Source: an uncultured Bacilli bacterium
GTDB taxonomy: Bacteria > Bacillota_I > Bacilli_A > ML615J-28 > CAG-313
Length of the DNA: 16,484 nucleotides
NCBI GenBank assembly: GCA_947627685.1
Contig: CANQWZ010000019.1
Coordinates: forward strand, 1-16,484
Reading direction: 5' to 3'
Part shown: piece by piece, positions 1-5,969 of the stretch
Position numbering within the stretch: the first letter of the stretch is position 1
How the letters are laid out: every line of letters begins with the position of its first letter
Program-made: the position numbers and the translations under genes
The notes under the pieces: model-generated
Databases searched by the model: none
Told to the model about the DNA's origin: nothing
What the model saw: the letters and a program-made list of their open reading frames with translations, nothing else

Positions 1-2
1 TA

Positions 3-149
3 ACCTTTATTCCTCAAGATGACCTAATTGATGATGAAGGACTTATTAAAGCAACAAATGTTAAAACAAAAGCTAAGTTTTCGATAAAATTAAAAGATCA
101 AACCGAAGAATTAGTTTTAAATTATCAAGTAGAATTAGACTTAAATTAA
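3..149 (+). CDS. C-terminal fragment of an unidentified protein
   Basis: An open frame enters from the left edge and ends at TAA (147-149), giving the last 48 residues of a protein whose start lies outside the window. The visible part is acidic and lysine-rich, ending in alternating hydrophobic and polar residues (ELVLNYQVELDLN) that suggest beta strands, as in the last strands of an Ig-like or other beta-sandwich domain. No catalytic motif or membrane segment is visible and I do not recognise the family. The SGNH hydrolase gene starts 14 nt downstream, so the two are probably cotranscribed. Codon use resembles the neighbours. That it is coding is inferred from frame continuity and the close fit to the next gene. 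Confidence 0.6.
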   Translation, partial: TFIPQDDLIDDEGLIKATNVKTKAKFSIKLKDQTEELVLNYQVELDLN

Positions 150-163
150 AATGAGGTATGATT

Positions 164-1477
164 ATGAAGTGTCTTTTTTTAGCTAAAGAATATGATTTAG
201 TAGTAAACGATGCCTTTGAACTTTTTTATCGAGGGGTTATTTGTTTAAACAATCCATACAAATATTATATCTTTGTTGAATGCGAAAAAGGTCATCCATA
301 TCCGCGTTATTTTACTTATACACCTAAAAAAGATGAAGTTGGTAGCTACCATCTTACTATTACGTTATACGATGATGAACATCAAATTGTTGATAAAGCT
401 ACGACTATTTTACATGTTAGTTTACCAGAAGAGCCAAAGCAAAGATACAATGTTTTATGCATAGGTGATAGTTTAACATTTAATGGGGTATGGCCTATTG
501 AAGGATATAGGCGTTTTACACAAAATGATGGTTTGCCGGTTGGCCTTGGTTACAAAGATAGCCTTGAAATGATAGGAACATGCAAAAAAACCGAAAATAA
601 TATGCAAATAGGTTATGAAGGTTATGGATCTTGGACATGGAAATCTTTTTGTACTAATGATTTAGTTGGTACTGCCTCACCTGTTTGGATATACGTTGAT
701 CATCATAATCTTGATGAAAATGATCAACATAGTAAATGGTGTTCGGGTTCTTTAAACTGGGTATTAGAAAGTATCGAAGAAAAAAGATTAAAATTTAAAA
801 GAGGTGAAGGTAATTATTCACCAACTCCTAAAATCGATATGGTATTTAAACATCTTGAAGGAGGAATTCATAAAGATGATATCATTGTTAAAGATTATAA
901 ATTTGAAATTACCAATCCTTTTTGGGATGAAAAAAGTAAAAAGATTGATTTTTTAACTTATACTAAAAAAAATAATTTTTCAAGTATTGATTTAGCATAT
1001 ATTTTACTAACTTGGAACGGATTATATAAACCCTATAATTTAGATTTTAGTCATCATCTTGATTATGCTAAAATATTGATAAGAAAAATTCATGAGGCTT
1101 ATCCTAACGCTCATATTACTCTTTTAGGTATTCAAATATGCTCTGTTAATGGTGGAATTGCCTCAAATTATGGCGCTCATGGACCATATAGTGATACTTT
1201 AGGTACCATTACTTCGGCTTTTAACTATAACAAATGTTTAGAAGCTTTAGCAGATGAAGAAGAATTTAAATCTTATGTAAGATATGTTGATACAAAGGCA
1301 CAATTTGATAGTGAATATAATATGCCATCACTTGAAATACCGGTTAATGCTAGATCTAATATTGTGGAACGAATTGGTACTAATGGTGTTCATCCTAATA
1401 TGAATGGTTATTTACAAATAGGTGATGTTTTTTACCGAGCTTTAGTTAAGGATATCATAACTAAAAATAACAAATAA
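164..1477 (+). CDS. SGNH/GDSL-type hydrolase (esterase) with N-terminal beta domain
   Basis: Probable serine esterase of the SGNH superfamily, which typically removes acyl groups from sugars or lipids; the substrate here is unknown. Residues 1-95 look like a beta-sandwich (phrases such as SYHLTITLYDDE), followed by the hydrolase domain. Block I is CIGDSLT with the nucleophile Ser103. GYGSWTW (around 155) fits block II, and LLTWNGL supplies the block III Asn. Block V is TNGVHPNMNGY with His410; the residue three before the His, usually Asp, is Asn. No signal peptide is evident, so it is probably cytoplasmic. ATG 164 is preferred over in-frame ATG 158: the GAGG at 153-156 is 7 nt from 164 but only 1 nt from 158. 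The ECF S component gene follows after 14 nt, suggesting an operon. Fold assignment is solid; substrate is not inferable. Confidence 0.8.
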   Translation: MKCLFLAKEYDLVVNDAFELFYRGVICLNNPYKYYIFVECEKGHPYPRYFTYTPKKDEVGSYHLTITLYDDEHQIVDKATTILHVSLPEEPKQRYNVLCIGDSLTFNGVWPIEGYRRFTQNDGLPVGLGYKDSLEMIGTCKKTENNMQIGYEGYGSWTWKSFCTNDLVGTASPVWIYVDHHNLDENDQHSKWCSGSLNWVLESIEEKRLKFKRGEGNYSPTPKIDMVFKHLEGGIHKDDIIVKDYKFEITNPFWDEKSKKIDFLTYTKKNNFSSIDLAYILLTWNGLYKPYNLDFSHHLDYAKILIRKIHEAYPNAHITLLGIQICSVNGGIASNYGAHGPYSDTLGTITSAFNYNKCLEALADEEEFKSYVRYVDTKAQFDSEYNMPSLEIPVNARSNIVERIGTNGVHPNMNGYLQIGDVFYRALVKDIITKNNK

Positions 1478-1491
1478 AAAGAAGGTGTAAA

Positions 1492-2280
1492 ATGCAAGAA
1501 GATCAAGCTAAAAAAACTTATACAGTTCAAAATATCATTTATAAGATTGCTCTAGTTGGTATTTTAAGTGCTTTAAGTTATGTTGGTGTTTTAATTCATA
1601 TTCCTATTCCTTCTGCTTTTGGTAATACCATGATTCATTTAGGCAATTTAGTAGTAGTTATTGCTTCCTTATTATTTGGTGGAATCGTTGGTGGTATTTC
1701 GGGTTCAATAGGTATGGGCCTTTATGATATAATGGCCGGCTATGATATTTGGTCAATTACTAGAACCATTATTTTAAAGTTTTTAATAGGTATTATTACT
1801 GGTTTTGTATATCATAAATTAAATAAAAAGAATGAAAAGGCTCAAAAATATATTACTTTTATCCTTGGGGGTATTTTATTAATTGTTGGCATAACTTTTA
1901 TGATAATATCTTTAAATAATAATGGTTATTTAGAAATTAGTAATGTTGGCAAAAAGGAAATTATTTGGGCAAGCTATGTTTTCAGTATTATAAATGGTAT
2001 TTTCCTAATAGTTGTTGGTTTCTTTAGTAAAAAGATGCCAAGGAGATTGCAACTTGCAAGCATTGCGACATCTCTTGCCATGGTAGTAAATATTTTAGGT
2101 GAATTCATTTATAAAGTGCTTAAACAATTAACCCTTGGCGAGACTAATTTAATAAATTCTATTTATACGGGCTTTTTATCACTTCCAGCGACTTTAATCA
2201 ATGTCGCCATTACGCTAGCAATTATTTTATTAGTATTTATTCCTATTGAAGAAGCTGTTAAGAAAAGTTTAAATAAATAA
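1492..2280 (+). CDS. ECF transporter S component, with two extra membrane segments
   Basis: Integral membrane substrate-binding (S) subunit of an energy-coupling factor transporter, which captures a vitamin or similar micronutrient and depends on a shared EcfA/A'/T module encoded elsewhere. The N-terminal half matches the family: the ALVGILSALSYVG helix, then IPIPSAFGNTMIHLGNLVVVIASLLFG and a glycine-rich IVGGISGSIGMGLYDIMAGY. The final helix (about 229-252) with a charged end is also typical. Usual length is about 170-200 residues; this protein has 262, because residues about 112-187 add two hydrophobic helices (about 117-139 and 163-184) joined by a polar loop. SD GAAGGTG precedes the start. 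It lies 14 nt after the SGNH hydrolase gene. No riboswitch is visible upstream, so the ligand (a flavin, folate or pantothenate-type vitamin are all possible) cannot be named. Confidence 0.8.
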   Translation: MQEDQAKKTYTVQNIIYKIALVGILSALSYVGVLIHIPIPSAFGNTMIHLGNLVVVIASLLFGGIVGGISGSIGMGLYDIMAGYDIWSITRTIILKFLIGIITGFVYHKLNKKNEKAQKYITFILGGILLIVGITFMIISLNNNGYLEISNVGKKEIIWASYVFSIINGIFLIVVGFFSKKMPRRLQLASIATSLAMVVNILGEFIYKVLKQLTLGETNLINSIYTGFLSLPATLINVAITLAIILLVFIPIEEAVKKSLNK

Positions 2281-2336
2281 ATAAAAATAATAACATCATG
2301 TAACAATTATCCATACAATACCATAGGGGGTGTAGT

Positions 2337-3128
2337 ATGGATTTTTATTATGTCAAAATGGCATTACTTGCGACGCTATTTACGTGGTTTGTTACAGCAG
2401 TTGGGGCTTCTATGGTTTTTATGTTTAAAAAAGTTTCCCCTAAAGTAATGTCACTAATGTTTGGCTTTGGTGCTGGTGTGATGATTGCGGCCTCATTTTT
2501 TAGCCTTATTTTGCCAAGTATTGAACTTGCAAACGAAATGCAACAAATAAGTTATGTAATAGTAGGCCTTGGCGTAATTGTAGGTGGCTTATTTATTTTT
2601 ATCATTGATATTATCATGCCACATTTACATATAAATAAGGAAACACCAGAAGGCATAAATACTTCATGGAGTCGTAAAATTTTACTTGTTGCAGCGATAA
2701 CATTACATAATATACCAGAAGGTTTAGCAATTGGTGTGGCTTTTGGTTCGATTGCATCTAATGCCTCATCGGCTTCACTTGTTTCAGCTTGGATTTTAGC
2801 AATTGGCATAGGGTTACAAAACTTTCCCGAGGGTATGGCGGTTAGTGTGCCACTGCGTAGTGAAAATATATCACGTGGCAAAGCTTTCCTTTTTGGTCAA
2901 GCAAGTGGTATTGTCGAACCAATTAGTGCGGTTATTGGTGTAATTTTGGTAACAATCATTAAACCTATTTTACCATTTGTTTTAGCATTTGCAGCAGGTG
3001 CTATGATTTATGTAGTAGCTGAGGAGTTAATTCCTTCTGGGAAGACTTCTAAAGAAGATAAATTAGGTACGATAGGCGTTATGTTAGGTTTTGTCATTAT
3101 GATGGTTTTAGATGTTGCTCTTGGTTAA
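2337..3128 (+). CDS. ZIP family divalent metal transporter
   Basis: Membrane transporter of the ZIP family (ZupT/GufA type), expected to import Zn2+ and possibly Fe2+ or Mn2+. About eight hydrophobic segments span the 263 residues. The two signature helices are clear: HNIPEGLAIG (His124, Glu128) and the following QNFPEGMAV (Gln161, Glu165). The HNxPEG / [HQ]NxPEG pair forms the binuclear metal site in this family. The segment between TM3 and TM4 (about residues 94-115) contains HLHINKETPEG, a short His-bearing loop. Length is normal. A strong SD (GGGGGTG, 2326-2332) precedes the ATG, 56 nt after the ECF gene; TACAAT at 2314-2319 might be a -10 but lacks a good -35. A terminator-like hairpin follows. 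Metal specificity is not determinable from sequence; no Zur/Fur operator was recognised. Confidence 0.88.
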   Translation: MDFYYVKMALLATLFTWFVTAVGASMVFMFKKVSPKVMSLMFGFGAGVMIAASFFSLILPSIELANEMQQISYVIVGLGVIVGGLFIFIIDIIMPHLHINKETPEGINTSWSRKILLVAAITLHNIPEGLAIGVAFGSIASNASSASLVSAWILAIGIGLQNFPEGMAVSVPLRSENISRGKAFLFGQASGIVEPISAVIGVILVTIIKPILPFVLAFAAGAMIYVVAEELIPSGKTSKEDKLGTIGVMLGFVIMMVLDVALG

Positions 3129-3146
3129 AAGTTTATCTTTAAGAAA

Positions 3147-3190
3147 ATAGACCTAAATTATTTGCTAAAAAAGTTTAGGTCTATTATTTT
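3147..3190 (+). terminator. Terminator-like hairpin after the ZIP transporter
   Basis: ATAGACCTAAA (3147-3157) pairs perfectly with TTTAGGTCTAT (3174-3184), an 11-bp stem with a 16-nt loop, followed by a T-rich TATTTTAT. It lies 18 nt after the ZIP stop codon. The long loop and interrupted T tract make it weaker than the rpsR terminator. Confidence 0.6.
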
Positions 3191-3210
3191 ATGTAGTAAA
3201 CTATGACAAT

Positions 3211-3236
3211 AAAAAACTGCTGGTTCACAGCAGTTT
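3211..3236 (-). terminator. Terminator for the CotZ-like gene (minus strand)
   Basis: Read on the - strand, AAACTGCTG and CAGCAGTTT form a 9-bp stem around a 5-nt loop (3223-3227), followed at once by TTTTTT (complement of the A run 3211-3216). This is a classic intrinsic terminator for transcripts coming from the CotZ-like gene. On the + strand the same hairpin is followed by only three T, so it should act mainly leftward. Confidence 0.7.
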
Positions 3237-3256
3237 CTGCTGGTATACAGCAGTTT
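3217..3256. repeat. Two tandem 20-nt hairpin units
   Basis: The unit CTGCTGGTTCACAGCAGTTT (3217-3236) is repeated as 3237-3256 with two changes in the loop (GTTCA versus GTATA). Each copy is a perfect CTGCTG/CAGCAG inverted repeat, so the stem is conserved while the loop varies. The left copy with the adjacent A run is the minus-strand terminator; the right copy would give a second hairpin just before it in the transcript. Confidence 0.75.
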
Positions 3257-3285
3257 AGAAAATCAAGGTCATATGGCTAATGGTA

Positions 3286-3315
3286 GTACCAGTAGCAGTA
3301 AAACACTACTGGTAC
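3286..3315. repeat. 10-bp inverted repeat downstream of the CotZ-like gene
   Basis: GTACCAGTAG (3286-3295) and CTACTGGTAC (3306-3315) are exact reverse complements with a 10-nt spacer. The repeat starts 11 nt past the CotZ-like stop codon on the - strand. It is not followed by a T tract in either direction. It may act as a 3' stability hairpin ahead of the terminator at 3211-3236. Confidence 0.55.
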
Positions 3316-3325
3316 AAATAACTAA

Positions 3326-3754
3326 TTAAATTAGTTGTGAGCATAAAGTTTCACAATTAATTGGTTCAAAACATTGAACAGCACCAATACAAGCAATTCT
3401 TACTACAATTGTATAAGTTGTACAAGTAACATCGCCGCCATCATCAGTTAATAATCTTAAAACAACTGTTTCATCGCCGCGAACTTCCTCAACTCTAAAT
3501 AAATTAGCAGTATCTTCAGTTGTACCTACGGTTGCTTCAAATCTTGTACCATTGTTACAAAAATAAATAGCAATAGGTTTAGTATTATACATTGCGGAAA
3601 TCATGCAATTATCACATTGATTTGTAGCATTAGCTAAGATGGCTTCTTTTTGAAGTTGGTCAATTCTTTTTAATAATTGCGCAATACTACCATTATTAAT
3701 ATTATTAGTAGTACTAGTAGTATTAGTGTTATTTCCTGTTACACAACAAGCCAT
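3326..3754 (-). CDS. CotY/CotZ-like spore coat protein
   Basis: Small cysteine-rich protein (142 residues, ten Cys) resembling the CotY/CotZ/ExsY family, which assembles the outer coat crust or exosporium of endospores through disulfide cross-linking. Family landmarks, from memory of CotZ: a Cys-containing helical start (about 25-56, NQCDNC); the strand PIAIYFCNNGTRFEATVG; the core FRVEEVRGDETVVLRLLT; and the C-terminal strand with paired Cys (IACIGAVQCFEP). The N-terminus (MACCVTG then Asn/Thr-rich low complexity to about residue 22) is unlike B. subtilis CotZ. Length matches the family. SD GAGGTG lies 5 nt before the ATG. A SigK-like promoter lies upstream and terminator hairpins downstream, so it looks like a single-gene mother-cell transcript. 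The assignment rests on motif pattern; another Cys-rich coat family is the main alternative. Confidence 0.75.
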   Translation of the reverse strand: MACCVTGNNTNTTSTTNNINNGSIAQLLKRIDQLQKEAILANATNQCDNCMISAMYNTKPIAIYFCNNGTRFEATVGTTEDTANLFRVEEVRGDETVVLRLLTDDGGDVTCTTYTIVVRIACIGAVQCFEPINCETLCSQLI

Positions 3755-3775
3755 ATTGACACCTCACTTTCACTT

Positions 3776-3803
3776 TATAGTATGTTTTGATAAATAAAAT
3801 GTT
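3776..3803 (-). promoter_or_regulatory. SigK-like (mother-cell) promoter of the CotZ-like gene
   Basis: On the - strand the sequence reads AACA (3803-3800), 15 nt, then CATACTATA (3784-3776). This matches the known SigK pattern (mACm, 15-17 nt, CATAnnnTA). SigE, with a related -10 element (CATACAnT), is the alternative. The start would fall about 15 nt before the ATG. AT-rich sequence makes chance matches possible, but the match fits the gene's predicted role. Confidence 0.55.
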
Positions 3804-3869
3804 TTGTTTTATTACCTAAAAAATTACGTTTTTTAAAATAAGTTAAAACAAGCTTTTATCACATGTTAC

Positions 3870-3898
3870 TTGCAAAAAATGGTAAAATAGTTTATAAT
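3870..3898 (+). promoter_or_regulatory. SigA-type promoter of the EIIB-like gene
   Basis: TTGCAA (3870-3875), a 17-nt spacer and TATAAT (3893-3898) form a near-consensus vegetative promoter. The start would be near 3905, about 20 nt before the ATG at 3926. It points away from the divergent CotZ-like gene and differs in type from the two neighbouring minus-strand promoters. Confidence 0.75.
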
Positions 3899-3925
3899 TA
3901 TATTAAAGAGAAAGGATGGGATTAA

Positions 3926-4297
3926 ATGTTTTTACCCTTTTTAAGTTCGACTACTGATCCACAACTAAAACTTGTCTTTTTTATTGTTTTTGTTTGTTGC
4001 TTTATACCAATTTGTATATTAGTCATTATTTGTTTTATTAAAACGATTATCAAGCATCATAAAAAAGTAAAGAAATTTAATAAAAAAAAGCTAAATGATA
4101 TTGATTATTTAAGCTACTTTGGTAGTAGTGATAATATTATATCCGTTAGTAAAAATTTAAGTAGAGTAACCGTTGTGGTTAAAACCATCGAAGATGTTAA
4201 TTTAGAAGCTTTAAAAAATAGTGGTATGGGCGTAATGGTTACAGGCAATACTATTAAATGCTCATCACAAGCGTTTGCTGATCAAATAAAAGAATAA
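3926..4297 (+). CDS. Membrane-anchored PTS EIIB-like protein lacking the active-site Cys
   Basis: A 123-residue protein with one strongly hydrophobic helix (about 13-38), a basic linker rich in Lys (about 43-56) and a C-terminal domain (about 57-123) resembling the EIIB domain of glucose-type phosphotransferase permeases. The resemblance lies in the pattern NI-x5-SRVTV followed by a spaced DVNLEALKNSGMGVMVTGNTI, comparable to the NITxxxxCxTRLR ... LKxLGAxGVV arrangement of PtsG-type EIIB. The Cys that carries the phosphate is replaced by Asn77, so phosphotransfer is not expected. The basic linker places the domain on the cytoplasmic side. SD AAAGGA and a SigA-type promoter precede it. It is a lone gene between two minus-strand sporulation genes. 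The role is unknown; sensing or binding of a sugar or PTS partner is conjecture. Confidence 0.6.
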   Translation: MFLPFLSSTTDPQLKLVFFIVFVCCFIPICILVIICFIKTIIKHHKKVKKFNKKKLNDIDYLSYFGSSDNIISVSKNLSRVTVVVKTIEDVNLEALKNSGMGVMVTGNTIKCSSQAFADQIKE

Positions 4298-4324
4298 AAG
4301 TTGCTACATAAATTGTAACAACTT
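4298..4324. terminator. Bidirectional hairpin between converging genes
   Basis: AAGTTG (4298-4303) pairs with CAACTT (4319-4324), extended by TAC/GTA past one mismatch, with a 7-nt loop. It sits between the ends of the EIIB-like gene (+) and sspI (-). On the - strand the stem runs into TTTT-A-TTCTTTT; on the + strand into TTATCATTTT. It is short, so terminator strength is probably modest. Confidence 0.55.
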
Positions 4325-4330
4325 ATCATT

Positions 4331-4537
4331 TTAATGAAGACTTTCACTAACTTTACTAGCAATAGTCTTTTTAAAGGTTTCATCTGATGTATGCCAAAGC
4401 ACTTCAAATAAAACACCAAGGCCAGGTAATACTTTTTCTTCGGTAGTACTTGTAGCATCTTCGATGGTCTTAAAAACTTCATCAAATGATGCCCCTTTTA
4501 GATTATCGGTAACCGCTTTTCTAAGATTAATATCCAT
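4331..4537 (-). CDS. sspI: Small acid-soluble spore protein, SspI family
   Basis: A 68-residue protein matching the minor SASP SspI, which is made in the forespore and packed in the spore core. The family pattern is plain: start MDINLRKAV, a middle acidic stretch VFKTIEDA..TTEEKVLPGLG, and the hallmark PGLGVLFEVLWH. The length is that of the B. subtilis protein (about 70). Nothing is truncated. SD AAGGAGG (complement of 4545-4551) lies 7 nt before the ATG. A sequence fitting a SigG promoter lies immediately upstream (4559-4587), consistent with forespore expression as known for sspI in Bacillus. The gene is divergent from pepV and convergent with the EIIB-like gene. Another open frame on the same strand (4282-4485) overlaps it but has no SASP features. 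This gene is strong evidence that the organism sporulates or did so recently. Confidence 0.92.
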   Translation of the reverse strand: MDINLRKAVTDNLKGASFDEVFKTIEDATSTTEEKVLPGLGVLFEVLWHTSDETFKKTIASKVSESLH

Positions 4538-4558
4538 AATAAATCCTCCTTATAAATT

Positions 4559-4587
4559 TATTATGGTAAAAAAATAAAATTTTATGC
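4559..4587 (-). promoter_or_regulatory. SigG-like (forespore) promoter of sspI
   Basis: On the - strand: GCATA (4587-4583), a 17-nt spacer, then CATAATA (4565-4559). Both boxes fit the SigG consensus as I recall it (GMATR, 17-18 nt, CATNMTA). Transcription would begin near 4552, giving a short leader starting next to the SD. SigF recognises similar sites and is the alternative. Confidence 0.6.
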
Positions 4588-4604
4588 GAAAGGAATAGCA
4601 AAAA

Positions 4605-5969
4605 ATGGATTTTAAACCAATCGTAAATCTTCATAAAGAAGAAATTATCAAAACTTTGCAAGAAATATTAAGAATACCAAGTGTTTATGATGAAACTACT
4701 ATTACTAAAGGGATGCCCTTTGGTAAAAATATTAACACGGCTTTATGCTATATGTTAGATATGGCAAAACGTGATGGCTTTAAAGTTATAAATGATGAAG
4801 GATATGCGGGTGAAATAAGTTATAAAACAACTGATACAACAGATGCTATTGGCATATTATGTCATTTAGATGTTGTCCCAGCAGGTAATCACTGGCATTA
4901 TCCACCATATGATGCTCAAATTGTCGATAATAAGATTTTTGCCCGTGGTGCAACCGATGATAAGGGGCCAACTATTGCTTGCTACTATGCTTTAAAATTT
5001 ATCAAAGAAGCCAATATAAAATTAAAAAAGGAAATTAAAATTATTTTAGGTACTGATGAAGAAACTAATTGGCGTGGTATTAATCACTATGCTAAAAACT
5101 ATCAAATGCCTTTGGTAGGCTTTGCACCTGACTGTAGTTTTCCACTTGTTTATGGTGAAAAAGGACGCATGTCATTTGACTTGTCTTGTGGGGCTTTTGA
5201 TGATGATGTTGTTTCATATATTAGAGGAGGCGAGCGTTATAATGTCGTTCTTGATAGCGTTCAAGCAGCCTTAAAAGTAGATTTAACCAAGGAGTTTGAA
5301 GCATACTTAGCTAAAAATCATTTAAAAGGTCATGTTAAAGATAATATTTACTACTTAGAAGGTCTTGCGGCCCATGCCATGGAGCCTGAAAAAGGTCTTA
5401 ACGCAGGCTTATATATGTGTGATTTTCTCAAAGATTACACCACTCATCCTTTAATCAATTTTTTCGCAAAATATTTCTTTAATGATCCTTTCTTTAAAAA
5501 GATGCAACTTGATTATAATGATTATGAAATGGGTCCCATTACGGTTAATGTTGGCATAATGAATATAGAGGCTACTAATAGTAGAGTAACCTTAGATATT
5601 CGTTATCCTGTGCGCTATGATCTTAAGAAATTTCAAACTGCCTTTTTGGCATGCTTAAAAAATAATGGCATTGTTATTACTAATCAAACCCTCAAAGAGC
5701 CACATTATGTTAGCCCAAATGATGATCTTGTTAAATTATTGTATCAAGCTTATGTTAAAAATACGGCCGATCATATTAATAAACCTTTTACAGTTGGTGG
5801 TGGCACTTATGCTAGTGTTTTAAAAAAAGGTGTAGCCTATGGTATGGGCTTTCCAAATGAAGTAGAACTTGCTCATCAACCGGATGAATATTTAGAAATA
5901 GATAGTCTTTTAAAAGGTATTTTAATTTATATAGATGCTATTTTATTATTAGGAGAAATAGATGCGTAG
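4605..5969 (+). CDS. pepV: Dipeptidase PepV (M20 family)
   Basis: Zinc-dependent cytoplasmic dipeptidase of the PepV/Sapep branch of family M20, releasing amino acids from dipeptides in the last step of peptide use. The metal and catalytic residues are in place: HLD (His87, Asp89), GATDDKGP (Asp119), TDEE (Glu152/Glu153), the Asp in FAPDCSFPLVYGEKG, and His424 in ELAHQPDEY. The lid-domain His257 of the AHAMEPEKG segment, which reaches into the active site in this family, is also present. Length (454) is close to Lactobacillus PepV (about 470). SD AAAGGA lies 10 nt before the ATG. The gene's last 8 nt overlap the start of trmB, and the AGGAG for trmB lies inside its coding region, indicating translational coupling. 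No clear SigA promoter was found in the 67-nt divergent gap with sspI. Confidence 0.92.
   Translation: MDFKPIVNLHKEEIIKTLQEILRIPSVYDETTITKGMPFGKNINTALCYMLDMAKRDGFKVINDEGYAGEISYKTTDTTDAIGILCHLDVVPAGNHWHYPPYDAQIVDNKIFARGATDDKGPTIACYYALKFIKEANIKLKKEIKIILGTDEETNWRGINHYAKNYQMPLVGFAPDCSFPLVYGEKGRMSFDLSCGAFDDDVVSYIRGGERYNVVLDSVQAALKVDLTKEFEAYLAKNHLKGHVKDNIYYLEGLAAHAMEPEKGLNAGLYMCDFLKDYTTHPLINFFAKYFFNDPFFKKMQLDYNDYEMGPITVNVGIMNIEATNSRVTLDIRYPVRYDLKKFQTAFLACLKNNGIVITNQTLKEPHYVSPNDDLVKLLYQAYVKNTADHINKPFTVGGGTYASVLKKGVAYGMGFPNEVELAHQPDEYLEIDSLLKGILIYIDAILLLGEIDA

Noticed and set aside
1478..1491. Vitamin riboswitch upstream of the ECF S component
   Set aside because: Only 14 nt separate the genes, leaving no room for a riboswitch.
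2291..2319. Promoter for the ZIP gene (TACAAT at 2314-2319)
   Set aside because: The -35 position (TAACAT) is a poor match, and read-through from the upstream gene is possible.
3217..3256. Possible CRISPR array from two 20-nt direct repeats
   Set aside because: Only two units, directly abutting with no spacer, and each is a hairpin; they fit terminator or 3'-end structures.
3273..3329. 18-codon ORF with an AAGG 4-5 nt upstream, on the + strand between the ZIP and CotZ-like genes
   Set aside because: It coincides with the 10-bp inverted repeat and the end of the CotZ-like gene, and its composition (Ser/Thr-rich) follows from the repeat. No family resemblance.
4282..4485. 67-codon minus-strand frame overlapping sspI
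   Set aside because: It shares the region with sspI, whose family match and ribosome binding site are clear; this frame has neither.
4540..4604. SigA promoter for pepV in the divergent gap
   Set aside because: AT-rich -10-like strings occur (for example TAAAAT at 4575-4580), but none has a convincing -35 at 16-18 nt.
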